Positions 33,590-45,180 of a DNA stretch of 64,000 nucleotides are shown piece by piece. The DNA is from Beroe forskalii (lineage: Eukaryota; Ctenophora; Nuda; Beroida; Beroidae). Both the position numbers and the translations under genes were made by a program. Location: the NCBI GenBank assembly GCA_011033025.1, contig WFMF01000167.1, forward strand, positions 1 to 64,000. Direction: 5' to 3'. The notes below the pieces were generated by a model. The model did not search any database, was not told the origin of the DNA, and worked only from the letters and a program-made list of their open reading frames with translations. Positions within the stretch are counted from its first letter, which is position 1; each line of letters begins with the position of its first letter.

Positions 33590-33904
33590 CATTTGCCAGA
33601 TTTGTTTCCTTTAGACTCTGAGAGTCTGGGCCAACCAACGTCTGGCAAAATATAATTACGTTGACAGACGTTGTCTGCCCCGTATCTTTCAAAATACAGA
33701 TTCTTCGAGTCTGGGCGACGCCTGGCGATAATGACATTACTTCGAAAATACAGACTTTGAAAATACAAATTGACAAATTTGGGATGATACCCAACCAAGT
33801 GTCCCAATCCACATTTGGACGTCACACTAGCATTGCTATTTGATCCCACCAAATCAGGATTAGGAGTAGGAGAAAAAAAACCAGCGTAGAAGCTATCTAA
33901 GCGG
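33590..33904. other. No gene seen
   Basis: Unique-looking AT-rich DNA between the minisatellite and segment copy A. AAAATACAGA and GTCTGGGC motifs repeat two to three times without a clear period. Confidence 0.4.
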
Positions 33905-34012
33905 AAACTTAGGTCGATCGAAAATTAGGTTTAATGCAAAAACGCGCACAATTTGTACAAATGTCGCGCGTTTGCGCGTTGCAGCGCCATTAACTAGACA
34001 AAAAAGTATCCG

Positions 34013-34087
34013 CGCGTTCCAGAATTTCCGAAAAATTGCCACTTCACACGCGCGCGTGTGTGAAGTGGAAATTTTTCTGAAATCCTG
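34013..34087. other. Hairpin at the uninterrupted insertion site
   Basis: CCACTTCACACGCGCG and GTGTGTGAAGTGG form the inner arms, and flanking TTTCnGAAAAATT sequences extend the pairing to about 36 bp each side. In copy B the 4.5-kb element at 56222-60742 sits at this hairpin centre. Confidence 0.8.
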
Positions 34088-35724
34088 GTTTTGCCCAAAG
34101 GTAAGACGGCGACATTGTGTGCATGGGAATTTGTATTTGGACGTGCAGTAATTAAGTTCACAATTAATGGAATGCAGCCACCTGTATTCTACCCGGAATT
34201 TTGTTGGCAATGAAAAACACTCAGAAGACAGGGAATCATGAACTCTTTCATCAAACCCTATGACGTTTCATTACATTGTAATGTGAGTAGCAACGACGTT
34301 TCGTTTGGGAAATCTGATTTTAATTTCCCCAACCCCTTTGCCCATGTGACTGGCATATGATCAAGGTATATTCCACACACTTTTCCTGGATAGACTCTTA
34401 CTGACAGTGTCACATATTATGTTTCTCTTCGGAAAAAAGCAGATACTCGAAGGGTGATGGAATGACCGGTATAAAGAGCCAAGTGTAATGATCCACAAAT
34501 TATGAAGCCCGTTAATCAATCCATATCTCTTGCGACAAAGAGATAGGGATAAAAAACATAAGGAAAATCGTTTGTTCATGGATCTGAACTTTTTACCGGT
34601 TCTTCCCGCATCCCTCTCGACGTTTTACTTGCAACCAATAAACCCGGATAAACTGGAAATCCAAGTCACGGCTGCTTATATAGAATCATCGTGAAGAAGG
34701 TAGGAGAAATCGACTGGTCAGAATATCATAGCATGGTGACTGGTGACTGGTCAGTGGATGGAAGCGAGAGCAAAGTGGTGACATATCAAGCATATTTCAC
34801 GTTCGGTAAACCAAGCTTCACTGTCAAGGAGAATATAAGATTCTGCCCATTCACATTCAATACATTTTACAGACGTCAAGCTTCATTTGAATTAGGGATC
34901 GTTCGCATATACCGTAATAAATTTCGAGGTCTCGAAATCGTTAAACAATGGGATGAAAACCCCTCCCTCTCCTTTGATGATTACGTTATGTGTGAAAAAT
35001 CCCTAACAAATTGATACTAAACCAATTAAAACACAGTTATAATAAGTAAAGTGAGTGATTCATGGAAAATAAATACAAGCTTACAAGTACAGTCTTCAGT
35101 TGAAAACCACCAAACACGAATAGTCGAATAAGTCCCACGACATGATACTCACAATATTGATACAAAATTATCAATAGTATTGCAATAATACTGCAATTTT
35201 AAAATTAACTGTAAAGAAAGTGCCTTCAAAGAACTTCCCAACATACTAGCATATGTATCAAGATTTGCCGAAAATTAAGCAATAGGTATTTCTCCTCTAA
35301 TCTATGCCATGGATAAGTTTCCAAATTCTGTGGACCAGTGATCCTGATGAAGTAAAGTCATTCCGACCGACAGAAAAGTGATATTGTCAGTTCCTTCAAA
35401 ACGTGGACGACCTTCACCCGTGGTTGAAGTTGATGCTCACTCCCGTAGGACCCCGGTGGTCTCCCGCAGTGATTCACTCGAAAACATAACCCCGCTGGGT
35501 CGGATAGGAAACGGCAGATTCGGATGGCGCTTGTCAATTGTGCCATGCATCGTCGCACTCAGAGCAGATTTCCGTAGGCGTTTCGGGATGATAACTGAGG
35601 AAGAATAAGATAAGTAAATGCCGGTTGCCTCTTAAATCAATAGACAAATTAACAAACACGTCATTTAAATGGAGAGAATAGCACCATATATTACGTAATC
35701 ACCTAGGGGGACGGGGTTCCTAAT

Positions 35725-35935
35725 GGTAGTCGGTCATTTGACCTTACTGGACAGTTGGCCTAACTGGACAAATGGCCTAAACTCCTAAAACACATTCCAA
35801 CTTTAATTCCGCCTTAAATGTTTCTGATTAGGCCATTCATCCTTTACCAAATCGCGGACAATCGGCCTAATCAAGAGTATAATTAGTGTGAACTGTGTCT
35901 AAATGAAGAGCAGACAAGCGGCCTAAACAAGGGTC
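35725..35935. repeat. Clustered GGCCTAA/TTAGGCC motifs
   Basis: GACAGTTGGCCTAA, GACAAATGGCCTAA, GATTAGGCCATTC, GACAATCGGCCTAA and GACAAGCGGCCTAA occur within about 210 bp, in both orientations. Conserved in copy B (about 63500-63700). Such clusters resemble subterminal protein-binding repeats of DNA transposons; function is inference. Confidence 0.6.
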
Positions 35936-36240
35936 TCAGCGACAGCAATGTGGATAGCCTGCTCCTAGTCCAGAAGGATGGATTACAAGAGAAGGCCCCT
36001 GGATTCCAACTAGTTCAGAAGGTTCTTGTGAAAGGTGGTCGTCTTCCCAGGAAAGAGCCCATAAAAGAGGGGTAGATGCCAGTGGTCAGTGAAGAGGCGA
36101 GGTGCCGATTTGAAGGTTCTATCCATAATGGAGTGTTCTGCATTACATGTTATTGTAACAAATACAGCTACTGTTAACTTGATTTCGAGGGGGCAGGGGG
36201 GGGTTAAAATCAGCCAAAAATGAATTACGTAATATGTGAA

Positions 36241-37690
36241 TTGATAATGTGGGAGAAAGGAAGGGATAATAGAATTGAATTGAGAAGGGGAGAATAATTG
36301 AGATCTGTTTCCCGTATTCCATGCTCGAGCAACCGGCACGCACCACTTCCTATATCATATTCGTGGGTCCATCTCATCAGAAGGGGGCCGTTACAGTACC
36401 CTCTCACTTTGAAGGCTGAGCAGATATTGCTGAGACAGAGTCAAGGTGGCTTCAAATCACTGTATGAGAAGATATCACAAATGTCAACACCTTAAGATAG
36501 GAACCATGAGTGCGGGTCATCTGGAATAAATGTGGGTTTGTTCTGGGTAAGTATTGGGAATCGTTTCGGAATTGAAGTGAGGGTCAAGTAGCGAAATGCA
36601 ATTGAACTCGGGCGGGGGAGAACAATTGTGAATTGATAATGTGGGAGAAAGGAAGGGATAATAGAATTGAATTGAGAAGGGGAGAATAATTGTGATCTGT
36701 TTCCCTTATTCCATGCTCGATCAACCGGCACCACTTCCCATATCATATTCGTGGGTCCATCTCATCAGAAGGGGGCCGTCACAGTACCCTCTCACTTTGA
36801 AAGCTGAGCAGATATTGCTGAGACAGAGTCAAGGTGGCTTCAAATCACTGTATGAGAAGATATCACAAATGTCAACACCTTAAGATAGTAACCATGAGTG
36901 CGGGTCATCTGGAATAAATGTGGGTTTGCTCTGGGTTTTGGGAATCGTGTGTGAATTGAGGTGAGGGTCAAGGAGCGTAATGCAATTGAACTCGGGCGGG
37001 GGAGAACAATTGTGAATTGATAATGTGGGAGAAAGGAAGGGATAATAGAATTGAACTGAGAAGGGGAGAATAATTGTGATCTGTTTCCCGTATTCCATGC
37101 TCGAGCAACCGGCACTATTTCCTATATCATATTCGTGGGTCCACCTCATCAGAAGGGGGCCGTTACAGTACCCTCTCACTTTGAAGGCTGAGCAGATATT
37201 GCTGAGACAGAGTCAAGGTGGCTTCAAATCTCTGTATAAAAATGTATCACAAATGTCAACACCTTAAGATAGGAACCATGAGTGCGGGTCATCTGGAATA
37301 AATGTGGGTTTGCTCTGGGTATTGGGAATCGTGTGTGAATTGAAGTGAGGTGCAAGGAGCGAAATGTAATTGAACTCGGGCGGGGGAGAACAATTGTGAA
37401 TTTACAATGTGGGAGAAAGGAAGGGATAATAGAATTGAATTGAGAAGGGGAGAATAATTGTGATCTGTTTCCCTTATTCCATGCTCGAGCAACCGGCACC
37501 ACTTCCTATATCATATTCGTGGGTCCATCTCATCAGAAGGGGGCCGTCACAGTACCCTCTCACTTTGAAAGCTGAGCAGATATTGCTGAGACAGAGTCAA
37601 CATAGCATCAAATGTCTTAGAGGAGAAGGTATCATAAATGTCAACAGCTTAGTTTGTCAACTGTGCTCTGCCCATCGAGTCTTCTAAATC
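36241..37690 (+). repeat. 384-bp satellite, about 3.5 units
   Basis: GATCTGTTTCCC(G/T)TATTCC recurs at 36302, 36694, 37078 and 37462, a period of 392 and then 384 twice. Each unit carries CTCGAGCAACCGGCAC, TCTCATCAGAAGGGGGCCGT and TGCGGGTCATCTGGAATAAA. Both strands are open for 60-100 codons per unit, which is why ORFs recur; none looks like a protein gene. The same satellite lies inverted at 47283-47753 beside the N gap. Confidence 0.92.
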
Positions 37691-37711
37691 CAGACTGACA
37701 AACTAAGTCGT

Positions 37712-38600
37712 GAGACTTCGTTTTGGGCGCAAAAAAGAATCGCAAAGGCCATGTTTTTTATACAATTCTCCTTGAATATATGCCCTTAAATGCTCAGGAA
37801 CAAAGTTATTGGCGAAAAACTAATTTTGGTCATTCGCAAGACATGGCAGATGTAATTTTTTTTTTTGTATCTCGGCCCAGGAAGGTTGTAGAGACTTCGT
37901 TTTGGGCGCAAAAGAATGGCAAAGGTCATGTTTCTATACAATTCTTTCTGGATATATGCCCCATAGTGCTCAGGAACGAAGTTATGGGTCGAGAACCACT
38001 TGTTCAGTGAAGCGCAATATACAGTTTGGAGGCAATTTTTGTATCTCGGCCCAGAAAAGTCGTAGAGACTTCGTTTTGGGCGCAAAAGAATCGCAAAGGC
38101 CATGTTTTTATACAATTCTTCCTGAATATATGCCCTTAAATGCTCAGAAACAAAGTTATTGGCGAAAAACTAATTTTTTGGTCATTCGCAAGACATGGCG
38201 GATGTAACTTTTATATCTCGGCCCAAAAAAGTCGCAGAGACTTTAATTTGGGCGTAAAAGAATCGCAAAGGCCATGTTTTTATGTAATTTTTACAGAGAA
38301 CTTCCTCTAAAATATTCAAGAACAAAGTTATGGACCATAAATTGATTTTCAGTCATTTGCCAGACATAGTATCTCAGCCCAGGAAGTTCGTAGAGTCTTC
38401 GTTTTGGACGCAAAGAAGCAGTAATGGCTATGTTTTTATAGGACTTGTTATTAATAAACATTTTATGCCAAACAATATTCCTATTGAGCTATGGCAATAC
38501 ACTGATTTTCGGTCTTTCACAAGACATGGCGGATGCAATTCGTGTATTTTTGTACCATAACTCGGCCCAGATAGTTTGTAGAGACTAGAGACTTCGTTAT
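37712..38600 (+). repeat. ~175-bp tandem array, left (plus) half
   Basis: About six units recognised by GAGACTTCGTTTTGGGCGCA at 37712, 37891, 38065, 38237, 38393 and 38587. Two unit types alternate: one with CATTCGCAAGACATGGC and one with GTGAAGCGCAATATACAGTT. The inverse array is at 40140-41320. Confidence 0.88.
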
Positions 38601-38629
38601 GGACGCAAAAGAATTGAAGAATAGCTTAG

Positions 38630-39020
38630 TCTTAGTAAAACGGCCAGGGTTGGTTTAATCGACCAGGCCGGTGGCAGCCATGCTGAGCATGGAGACTATC
38701 CCTAGTACAAAAGGCGAAGGGTGTGAACTCCTGGGTGGTTTTTAGGCCACCAGGGTGCCGGGGATATTCTGAGCTGAGAGCAGCCATTCTGTCCAGGACC
38801 TCTCTGGACCAGCAAGCTGCCAACGCCCATGGCATCAATCAGACTGTAAAGCAAGACGAGGCTTGCTCGCAGATTAAGTCAGAGATCTGCCGACAGTGGC
38901 TATGTACCACCTCCCTTCGTCTAGATGAGTCACTGGGAGGTCTGACCCAGCCAGACTGTGTTAATAATATTCCCATTGATTGGGATTAAACTAGGCTCAA
39001 TGGGCAAAGCCCAGTTCCAG
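38630..39020. other. Unrecognised moderately GC-rich block between inverted arrays
   Basis: Open on the plus strand at 38723-38989 (CRQWLCTTSLRLDESLG) and on the minus strand at 38632-38838. Codon use and composition differ from the AT-rich surroundings, and short inverted pairs such as CCAGGGTTGG occur. I cannot assign it; a remnant of a retroelement 3' end is possible. Confidence 0.4.
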
Positions 39021-39204
39021 GGTGCAGCCTGGAACAGAAGGAAGGAACAAGAAAAGTAATGGCCATTTTCATTATATGCAACATGCCCTAAATTACATGC
39101 CATTTTTAAACTCTATCGTATCATTGAACGTTTTAACTTGCTCCCTAAGTCATAAATTTACATGTGTCAAGCGTAACCCTTCAAGGTTCCTGTGCCAAGA
39201 GTTC

Positions 39205-39420
39205 ACGGTCAGGTAGTGCAGTTGCCAGTTGGTTAAGGCGTAGATCAATAGTTCAATTGAAAGACCATTGCTGGTTTGATTACGGGCCTGCCTACCGTAC
39301 TAAGGGCGAGGGATTCATCTCGAGTCTATGCAGCCTGGCAGTTTACTCAGCCAAGCGAACACGAAACTGGGCAGGAGGGAAAAATAAGAAGCTGCCCATA
39401 AAAATTTACTTTAATCCTTA
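39205..39420 (+). mobile_element. tRNA-derived SINE-like sequence
   Basis: TGCCAGTTGGTTAAGGCG near 39220 fits the polymerase III A box with D-loop GGTTAAGGCG as in leucine or serine tRNAs, and GCTGGTTTGATTACGGGC near 39270 fits a B box and T-arm. The cloverleaf is too degenerate to be a working tRNA, and about 120 bp of unrelated 3' body follows. It sits in the spacer of the inverted 175-bp arrays. Only one copy was seen in the window. Confidence 0.6.
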
Positions 39421-39769
39421 TATTCCTGTTATTGGCTGTTAAGTGTTACAGCTGTTTGAATGGAAGTAAAATCTTCAAATAAAAATGAAATCAAAACTCT
39501 GCAAACTCGCTTTTCGTCCCATAACTCTGTACATGAGTATTCTAAAGCATATGATTATTGACAAGTCGCACATAAACACGGCCATTACATGGAGAAAGTC
39601 TCAAACATCAAGGGTACCAGAGGCATCCCTGGAGCTGCAATCCGCCAATGCCGTAAGTGGTTTCTGGTGACCTATGGCAGCCGGCAGTGCCCATCGGGGC
39701 ATGGTTAGTGGTTACCCCCTACTTTACAATACAATGCAAATGACAGTAACCCCAACAATATATCCCCAG

Positions 39770-40140
39770 ACTAATTTAACCCGAACCCCTTACCCTAACC
39801 CTGACCTCGAGTACTAATATAACCCCATATCTATGGCCTAGAAGCCCTCTTAACTTAAACCCTGGCTCATATAACTTAATATCAATTACCGGTACCCTAA
39901 CTACAACCCAACCCTAATCCTCGCCCCCTAAGGGTTAGTAAGGTTCAGGTTGTGGGGTTTTGACTAGCATTAGAATTAAAGGCTTGAGGACTCCGATTAT
40001 GGGCGACAATTATTAAGGCTTGAGTGATGGTTATAGCCATAGGCCTGCGATTATTGTTGGAATGTTAGGGTTCAGGGTTGGAGTTTGGGGTGTGGCTTAC
40101 CGGCTTAGGTTTATGGTAAGGTGGTAGGGTTATGGTTAAA
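39770..40140. repeat. Degenerate telomere-like CCCTAA/TTAGGG tract
   Basis: AACCCCTTACCCTAACCCTGACC and CCCAACCCTAATCC on the left part switch to AAGGGTTAGTAAGG, GTTAGGGTTCAGGG and GTAGGGTTATGGTT on the right, so the C-rich and G-rich strands face each other across about 39930. The right part runs directly into the inverted 175-bp array. Confidence 0.65.
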
Positions 40141-41320
40141 GTTTAATAAGAGGTGAGTGGTGACTGGTGAGGGATTGAAGGTAGGGATTTTGTAATTTTA
40201 GTTTCTATTCGAAAACTAACAAGTCGTATATAAACATGGTCATCGCGATTCACTTGCACCAAAAACGAAGCCTCTACCACCTTCCCGGGCCGAGGTACAA
40301 AATTAGCCTCTGCTATGTCTGTCAAATGACTGAAAATCAATTTTTGGCCCATAACTTTGTTCCTGAATATTTTAGAGGAATTTCTCTGTAATAATTACAT
40401 AAAAACATGGCCTTTGCGATTCTTTTACGCCCAAATTAAAGTCTCTGCGACTTTTCTGGGCCGAGATACAAAAATTACATCCGCCATGTCTTGCGAATGA
40501 CCAAAAAATTAGTTTTTCGCCAATAACTTTGTTCCTGAGCATTCAAGGGCATGTATTCAGGAAGAATTGTATAAAAACATGAACTTTGCGATTCTTTTGC
40601 GCCCAAAACGAAGTCTCTACGACTTCTCTGGGCCGAGATACAACAATTGCCTCTGAACTGTATATTGCGCTTCACTGAACAAGTGGTTCTCGGCCCATAA
40701 CTTTGTTCCTGAGCATTTAAGGGCATATATTCAGGAAGAATTGTATAGAAACATGACCTTTGCGATTCTTTTGCGCCCAAAACGAAGTCTCTACGACCTT
40801 CCTGGGCCGAGATACAAAAATTACATCTGCCATGTCTTGTGAATGACCAAAAATTAGTTTTTTGCCAATAACTTTGTTCCGAGCATTTATTCAGGAAGAA
40901 TTGTATAAAAAAACATGGCCTTTGCGATTCTTTGCGCCCAAAACGAAGTCTCTAGTGACTTTTCTGGGCCGAGATACAAAAATTGCCTCCGAACTGTATA
41001 TTGCACTTCACTGAACAAGTGGTTCTCGGCCCATAACTTTGTTCTTGAGCACTATGGGGCATATATCCAGAAAGAATTGTATAGAAACATGACCTTTGCC
41101 CATTCTTTTGCGCCCAAAACGAAGTCTCTACGACCTTCCTGGATGAGATATAAAAATTACATCCGCCATGTCTTTAAGAATGACGAAAAATTAGTTTTCG
41201 CCAATAACTTTGTTCCTGAGCAATTAAGGCATATATTCAAGGAGAATTGTATAAAAACATGGCCTTTGCGATTCTTTTTGCGCCCAAAACGAAGTCTCTA
41301 CGACCTTCCTGGGCCGAGAT
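40140..41320 (-). repeat. ~175-bp tandem array, right (minus) half
   Basis: About seven units carrying TGCGCCCAAAACGAAGTCTC at 40442 (variant), 40597, 40776, 40936, 41113 and 41281, the reverse complement of the array at 37712-38600. Unit types alternate as on the left. Together they form a 3.6-kb imperfect palindrome around a 1.5-kb spacer. Confidence 0.88.
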
Positions 41321-42559
41321 ACAGAAAATCAGCCAAGTTTATTACAGAAAAAAGGGCGTGGCCGATTTGGGCCTGTTGCTAACAAAAATTTCGTTGGCAA
41401 CAAGGCCCATTTTGTTTTTGATGGCCTTAATTACCGAAATCAGTCGAGAAAACGCTTTTAACAAAGAAATCTAACGGATGGAGGTTTGGTCTCTGACTAT
41501 GGCACATATTAAATATTTCGATCAAACTCGCTACTTTTACTGAAAACACACCCTATAATTAGATTATTATCTGTCCACTGCTCAAAATACAAGGTTGCTA
41601 TTTATTGAAGCCGATATGATGTTGAATCAACTTTCTAATTTAACGCAATTTAGTTTATAATAATTACGGCAATACTTATAAATGGTGAACTAACCCTGAG
41701 TCAATGATGAGGTTAAGGTGACTGGAGCTGTCAGTTGCAATCAGCGGAATGGGTCAGGACTCAGATAGGGAAGCAGGAATTAGGGGTTGTAAATAGCGCC
41801 AATCTCATTGGTTGACCTGAAAATGAGATCTTTGATAGTATGGCATGTTAGAATATGTTTTACTTTAAACTACCCAGTGTAGCAGGCTCATAGCCAAGAT
41901 TCTTCTGGTTAGGGTCCTGCACGGTGAGCAAGTTATGGTAGTGGTTTGGGAAGCAGCCCCAAAATGTTCCAGGACCCAAACATAATAAAGCACTAATCTA
42001 TCTGATTAATCCTAGCAAATTTCATCATTTTAAAAGCATATTATTGAAAGGATATATATTTAACACGTTTCTAAATGTACTCTCATTCTATTGTTATAGT
42101 AATAATTTGCAGGGTGTGGTAAAAAATTATAAAGAATTGGGCATTTTTTCACAAGTGAAATCAAACAATGCAATTTGGGTCAGTCTTGTGTCAGCAAAGT
42201 GTTATCAGTGCAGCATGCAAACAATTGAACTGAAACGAAATCCTTAAATGACCATAAAGTATATGAAATTCTATGAAATAGCCAGTTTTCAGTCGAGACT
42301 ACAATTGCATGAATCAATGTAAATAAATAATGTGTCAACATTAGTGGGGGGAATGTCACTGTCCCAAATGTCCCTGTCCCAATTTAATTTTTTTGAGTTA
42401 GGGACTGTCATTTGAGACATTTGGGACAATTGGGACAAATGAAAAAGTGGGAAAAAATAAGTGATTTTCAAATTTGTCCATTCAAATAATTTCTGACTAT
42501 TTCTGTCAGAAATTTATATCTATGCTACTAAACATGGTAAATTTAGCAATCTGTCTAGA

Positions 42560-42770
42560 CCAAGTAGCATGCCAGTAGCAGGTACCAGTATTGGGCCAGT
42601 AGCACGCCAGTAGCACTTTAGTATCACGTCAGTAGTGCACCAATCAAGCTTAAAGCCAGGACACTAGTAGCACGCCAGTATGTGATCTGATACTGGCATG
42701 CTACTGGCATGCTACTAGCATAATACTAGTGTGATGCTGGCGTGAGGTGGGCCTGATACTTGTAGTAGTG
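42560..42770. repeat. CCAGTAGCACG minisatellite and its inverse
   Basis: GCCAGTAGCACGCCAGTAGCA on the left half is mirrored by ACTGGCATGCTACTGGCATGC on the right half. The motif reappears near 43760-43840 and 46000. Confidence 0.75.
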
Positions 42771-42904
42771 GAGGAATTGGGGTTCATATCAGGTAATTCA
42801 TAGGTCTGGGCTGAGCGGCCAAGGAGGGTACCGAAGTAGAGAAATGAGACGAGCTTACACTAGGCAACTTCAAATGATAGAGTAACAGCATACTCATGGG
42901 ACTA

Positions 42905-43250
42905 CACGGCCCCCCCTAAGGGGGGGCCAGGCCCCCCCCCCTAGTTTTCAAAAGGCCCCCTGTAGAAAAATCTTAGGGGGGGCCTTGGCCCTACCTAAGA
43001 TTTTCTCAAAAAATTGAGCATAGAATGGAGGTCAAAATTTAGTTCATTAGACAGAAATTTTCCTGAAATTAACCCTTTTTCAGAGTAAAATCAATGAATA
43101 AAACATTATTTTAGTACTATTTTTAAGCAAAATAGTAAAAATTATGGCTATGAGAAATAAAAATTTGCCTATGTCAATTTTGGCCCCCCGTAGTTTTCAA
43201 AAGGCCCCCCCTAGAAAAAATCTAGGGGGGGCCTTGGCCCCCACTAGCTC
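42905..43250. repeat. Duplicated poly-C/poly-G block
   Basis: GTAGTTTTCAAAAGGCCCCC followed by TAGAAAAA and TCTAGGGGGGGCC occurs at about 42940-42990 and 43190-43230 in the same direction, with about 190 bp of AT-rich DNA between. Each copy folds through its C-run and G-run. A small insertion inside the foldback at 41.5-47 kb is likely. Confidence 0.7.
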
Positions 43251-43999
43251 GAAAAAGTGTGTAATGGCATGAGCATACTGAAATGTAAACATCAGCGATA
43301 ACTCTGAAGGGGGTTCCGACTATAGTGTGAATTCGGCTATCTACGAATAGGATTAACTAGACAATCAAGTATCGCCTGTGGAAAGTCCACATCACGGGAA
43401 GTGGATAACTTGGATCAGTCTAGAATAGTAAATCCTCGTAGATGTCTAGCAGGTGCCACAGCGTCGTGACCCCAAGGGTAACGAGTCGAAAACACAACTC
43501 CTCTTAAATACAAGATTGACCTATAGCTTATTAAAATAGATAACGTTTGACTGTCATGAATACGTCGCACAATCAATCATAATAATAAAATGAAAAGAAT
43601 AAGAAACAGATAAGACTAGATAACACTATTCGTATCACGTCTAGTTAATTAATATGAAAAGCTGTTATCATCTTATCAGAAATAACATACTGTGAAATAT
43701 ATTCCATTCAATCTCATGATAGAAATATGCACTAAAATGTCCTGGATAATATTTAATACTACTACCCTACAACATACTGGTGCAATACTGGTGTGGAGCT
43801 GATGTGATACAGGTGGGATACTGGCCTAAACGGATTGCTCAATTTACCTAAACCATACTTCTACTCTACTATACTAGGTAAGTAAGTAAGTAGGTCAGTT
43901 CAACTGATATTTTAACATTGACGCAGCTGTTGTTGCATTGGAACTGCCATCTTTCTCATATCATATGTTATGGTGCTCACAAAATAACCATTTGAGTCC

Positions 44000-44330
44000 C
44001 CTTTGTCCCAAATTAACGTCATTTCCTTTGTGAATTTGTCCAAAATGTCACATTTGAACCAAATTTCACATTTGTCCCAAATGTACCAAATGTCACATTT
44101 GTCCCAAATGTCACAGTTTTCCTTGTCCCAATTCATTTTTCAAGACCCATTTTTTCTGTTTCATGTGTCCCAATTGTCCTTTTTGTCCCATTTTTACCAG
44201 TTGCAAGTCAATTTTTGAGTCCAAATTGTCCCATTTTCTCTGTCCCATTTGTCCCAAATGTCACATTTGTCCCAAATGTCCCAATTGTCCCTGTCCCAGA
44301 TCCACTTTTTTGAGTTAGGGACAATTGGGA
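44000..44330. repeat. TTGTCCCAAATGTCACA minisatellite
   Basis: About 14 irregular copies of TGTCCCAAATG or TGTCACATTTG. Scattered copies lie at 42360-42440, 45320-45370, 45830 and 46170, all inside the same foldback, so the motif belongs to that family's interior. Confidence 0.8.
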
Positions 44331-44409
44331 CAATGGCACCCCCCATTAGTGTGAACCTTGAAAGCAATATTTTAGATTCTACAAAATGAGCAGTCTTATT
44401 GAATATAAA

Positions 44410-45180
44410 ATATCAATTCAATTGAAAAATACCAACCTTTCAGGGAAATTTAGAGGAATTGAGGTTTAAGTGGCATCCAAGCGACTGATACTCCTCAAAC
44501 AACAGGTGAAATGCAGTTACTTCCATTCCTTGTGATGGAAATTGTGATTAGTCTCTGGTATTTCAAATCCAATCTGAATTATAATAATAATCTTATGTAA
44601 GTTGTAAAACATTAGATAATGGTAAAGGGTTATCCTCTACGGATTTTATCTAAGTTCAATTTTTTATTCAATCATCAAAATCCAGAGTAATATGTTAATT
44701 TTCTCTCTTTCACATCTACACTGCAGTCAAGTATAATAAGTACCTGACCTTAAAGTTCAAAACATCTTATTCAAAGGTTCGAATTTAAAATCAACACATC
44801 TTATTCAACATTATTTTCCATGTTTTTGTTTTAAGGTGACTTTCAAGCAAGATGATGACTGATAGTGTTGATTGTAAATTCGAATCTTTGAATAAGATTT
44901 ATCAAATACTTAGGCCTGGTACTTATTATAATTGACTGCAGTGTAGATTCGAAGAGAGAAAAAACATATAGTGGTTTGAAGATGTGGGGAATTGAACTTA
45001 GATGAACTGAGTCTGTAGAGGGAAATCACCATTATCTCAACCAGGGTACTTGGCAGGGCTTATTATTATAATTCAGGCATCCTTTGAAACACCAGGACAA
45101 AGCCTGTGTAGCATGAGGTTGGAAGTAACTGTATTTAGACCTGTTGTTTGAGAGAGTTATCGCTTGGATGCCATCTTTTC
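44410..45180. repeat. Secondary palindrome centred near 44825
   Basis: CATCTACACTGCAGTCAA at 44715 pairs with TTGACTGCAGTGTAGATT at 44934, and TTATTCAAAGGTTCGAATTT at 44770 pairs with AAATTCGAATCTTTGAATAA at 44877. Outer parts (GCATCCAAGCGA at 44472, TCGCTTGGATGCC at 45161) also pair. It is nested inside the larger 41.5-47 kb inverted repeat. Confidence 0.8.

Larger units (their letters stand above)
33905..36240 (+). repeat. Duplicated segment, copy A (uninterrupted)
   Basis: About 2.3 kb matching 56086-64000 (copy B) from TCGATCGAAAATTAGG to AATTACGTAATATG, in the same orientation, apart from two insertions in copy B. Near its left end is a 36-bp-arm hairpin (34013-34087: CCAGAATTTCCGAAAAATT against CCAGGATTTCAGAAAAATTT). 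A frame at about 34700-35014 (YFTFGKPSF, ENIRFCPFTFN) is open in both copies, but copy B lacks 13 codons and differs at several residues, so I do not call it a gene. The right part passes directly into the 384-bp satellite. Confidence 0.88.

Noticed and set aside
33175-33655. Long ORFs of Met-Asp-Pro or Ser-Ile-Gly repeats on both strands
   Set aside because: They are translations of the 18-bp GGATCC minisatellite and have no flanking protein-like sequence.
34691-35014. 107-aa ORF present in both segment copies
   Set aside because: No ATG at its start, a 13-codon loss in copy B and several amino-acid changes; conservation is explained by the recent duplication.
36010-37690. Recurring 60-110 aa ORFs on both strands
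   Set aside because: They repeat with the 384-bp satellite period and shift frame between units; no sign of selection on protein.
42044-42247. 67-aa ORF found again at 46614-46372
   Set aside because: It lies in the arms of an inverted repeat, so similarity reflects DNA identity of the arms; no known domain.
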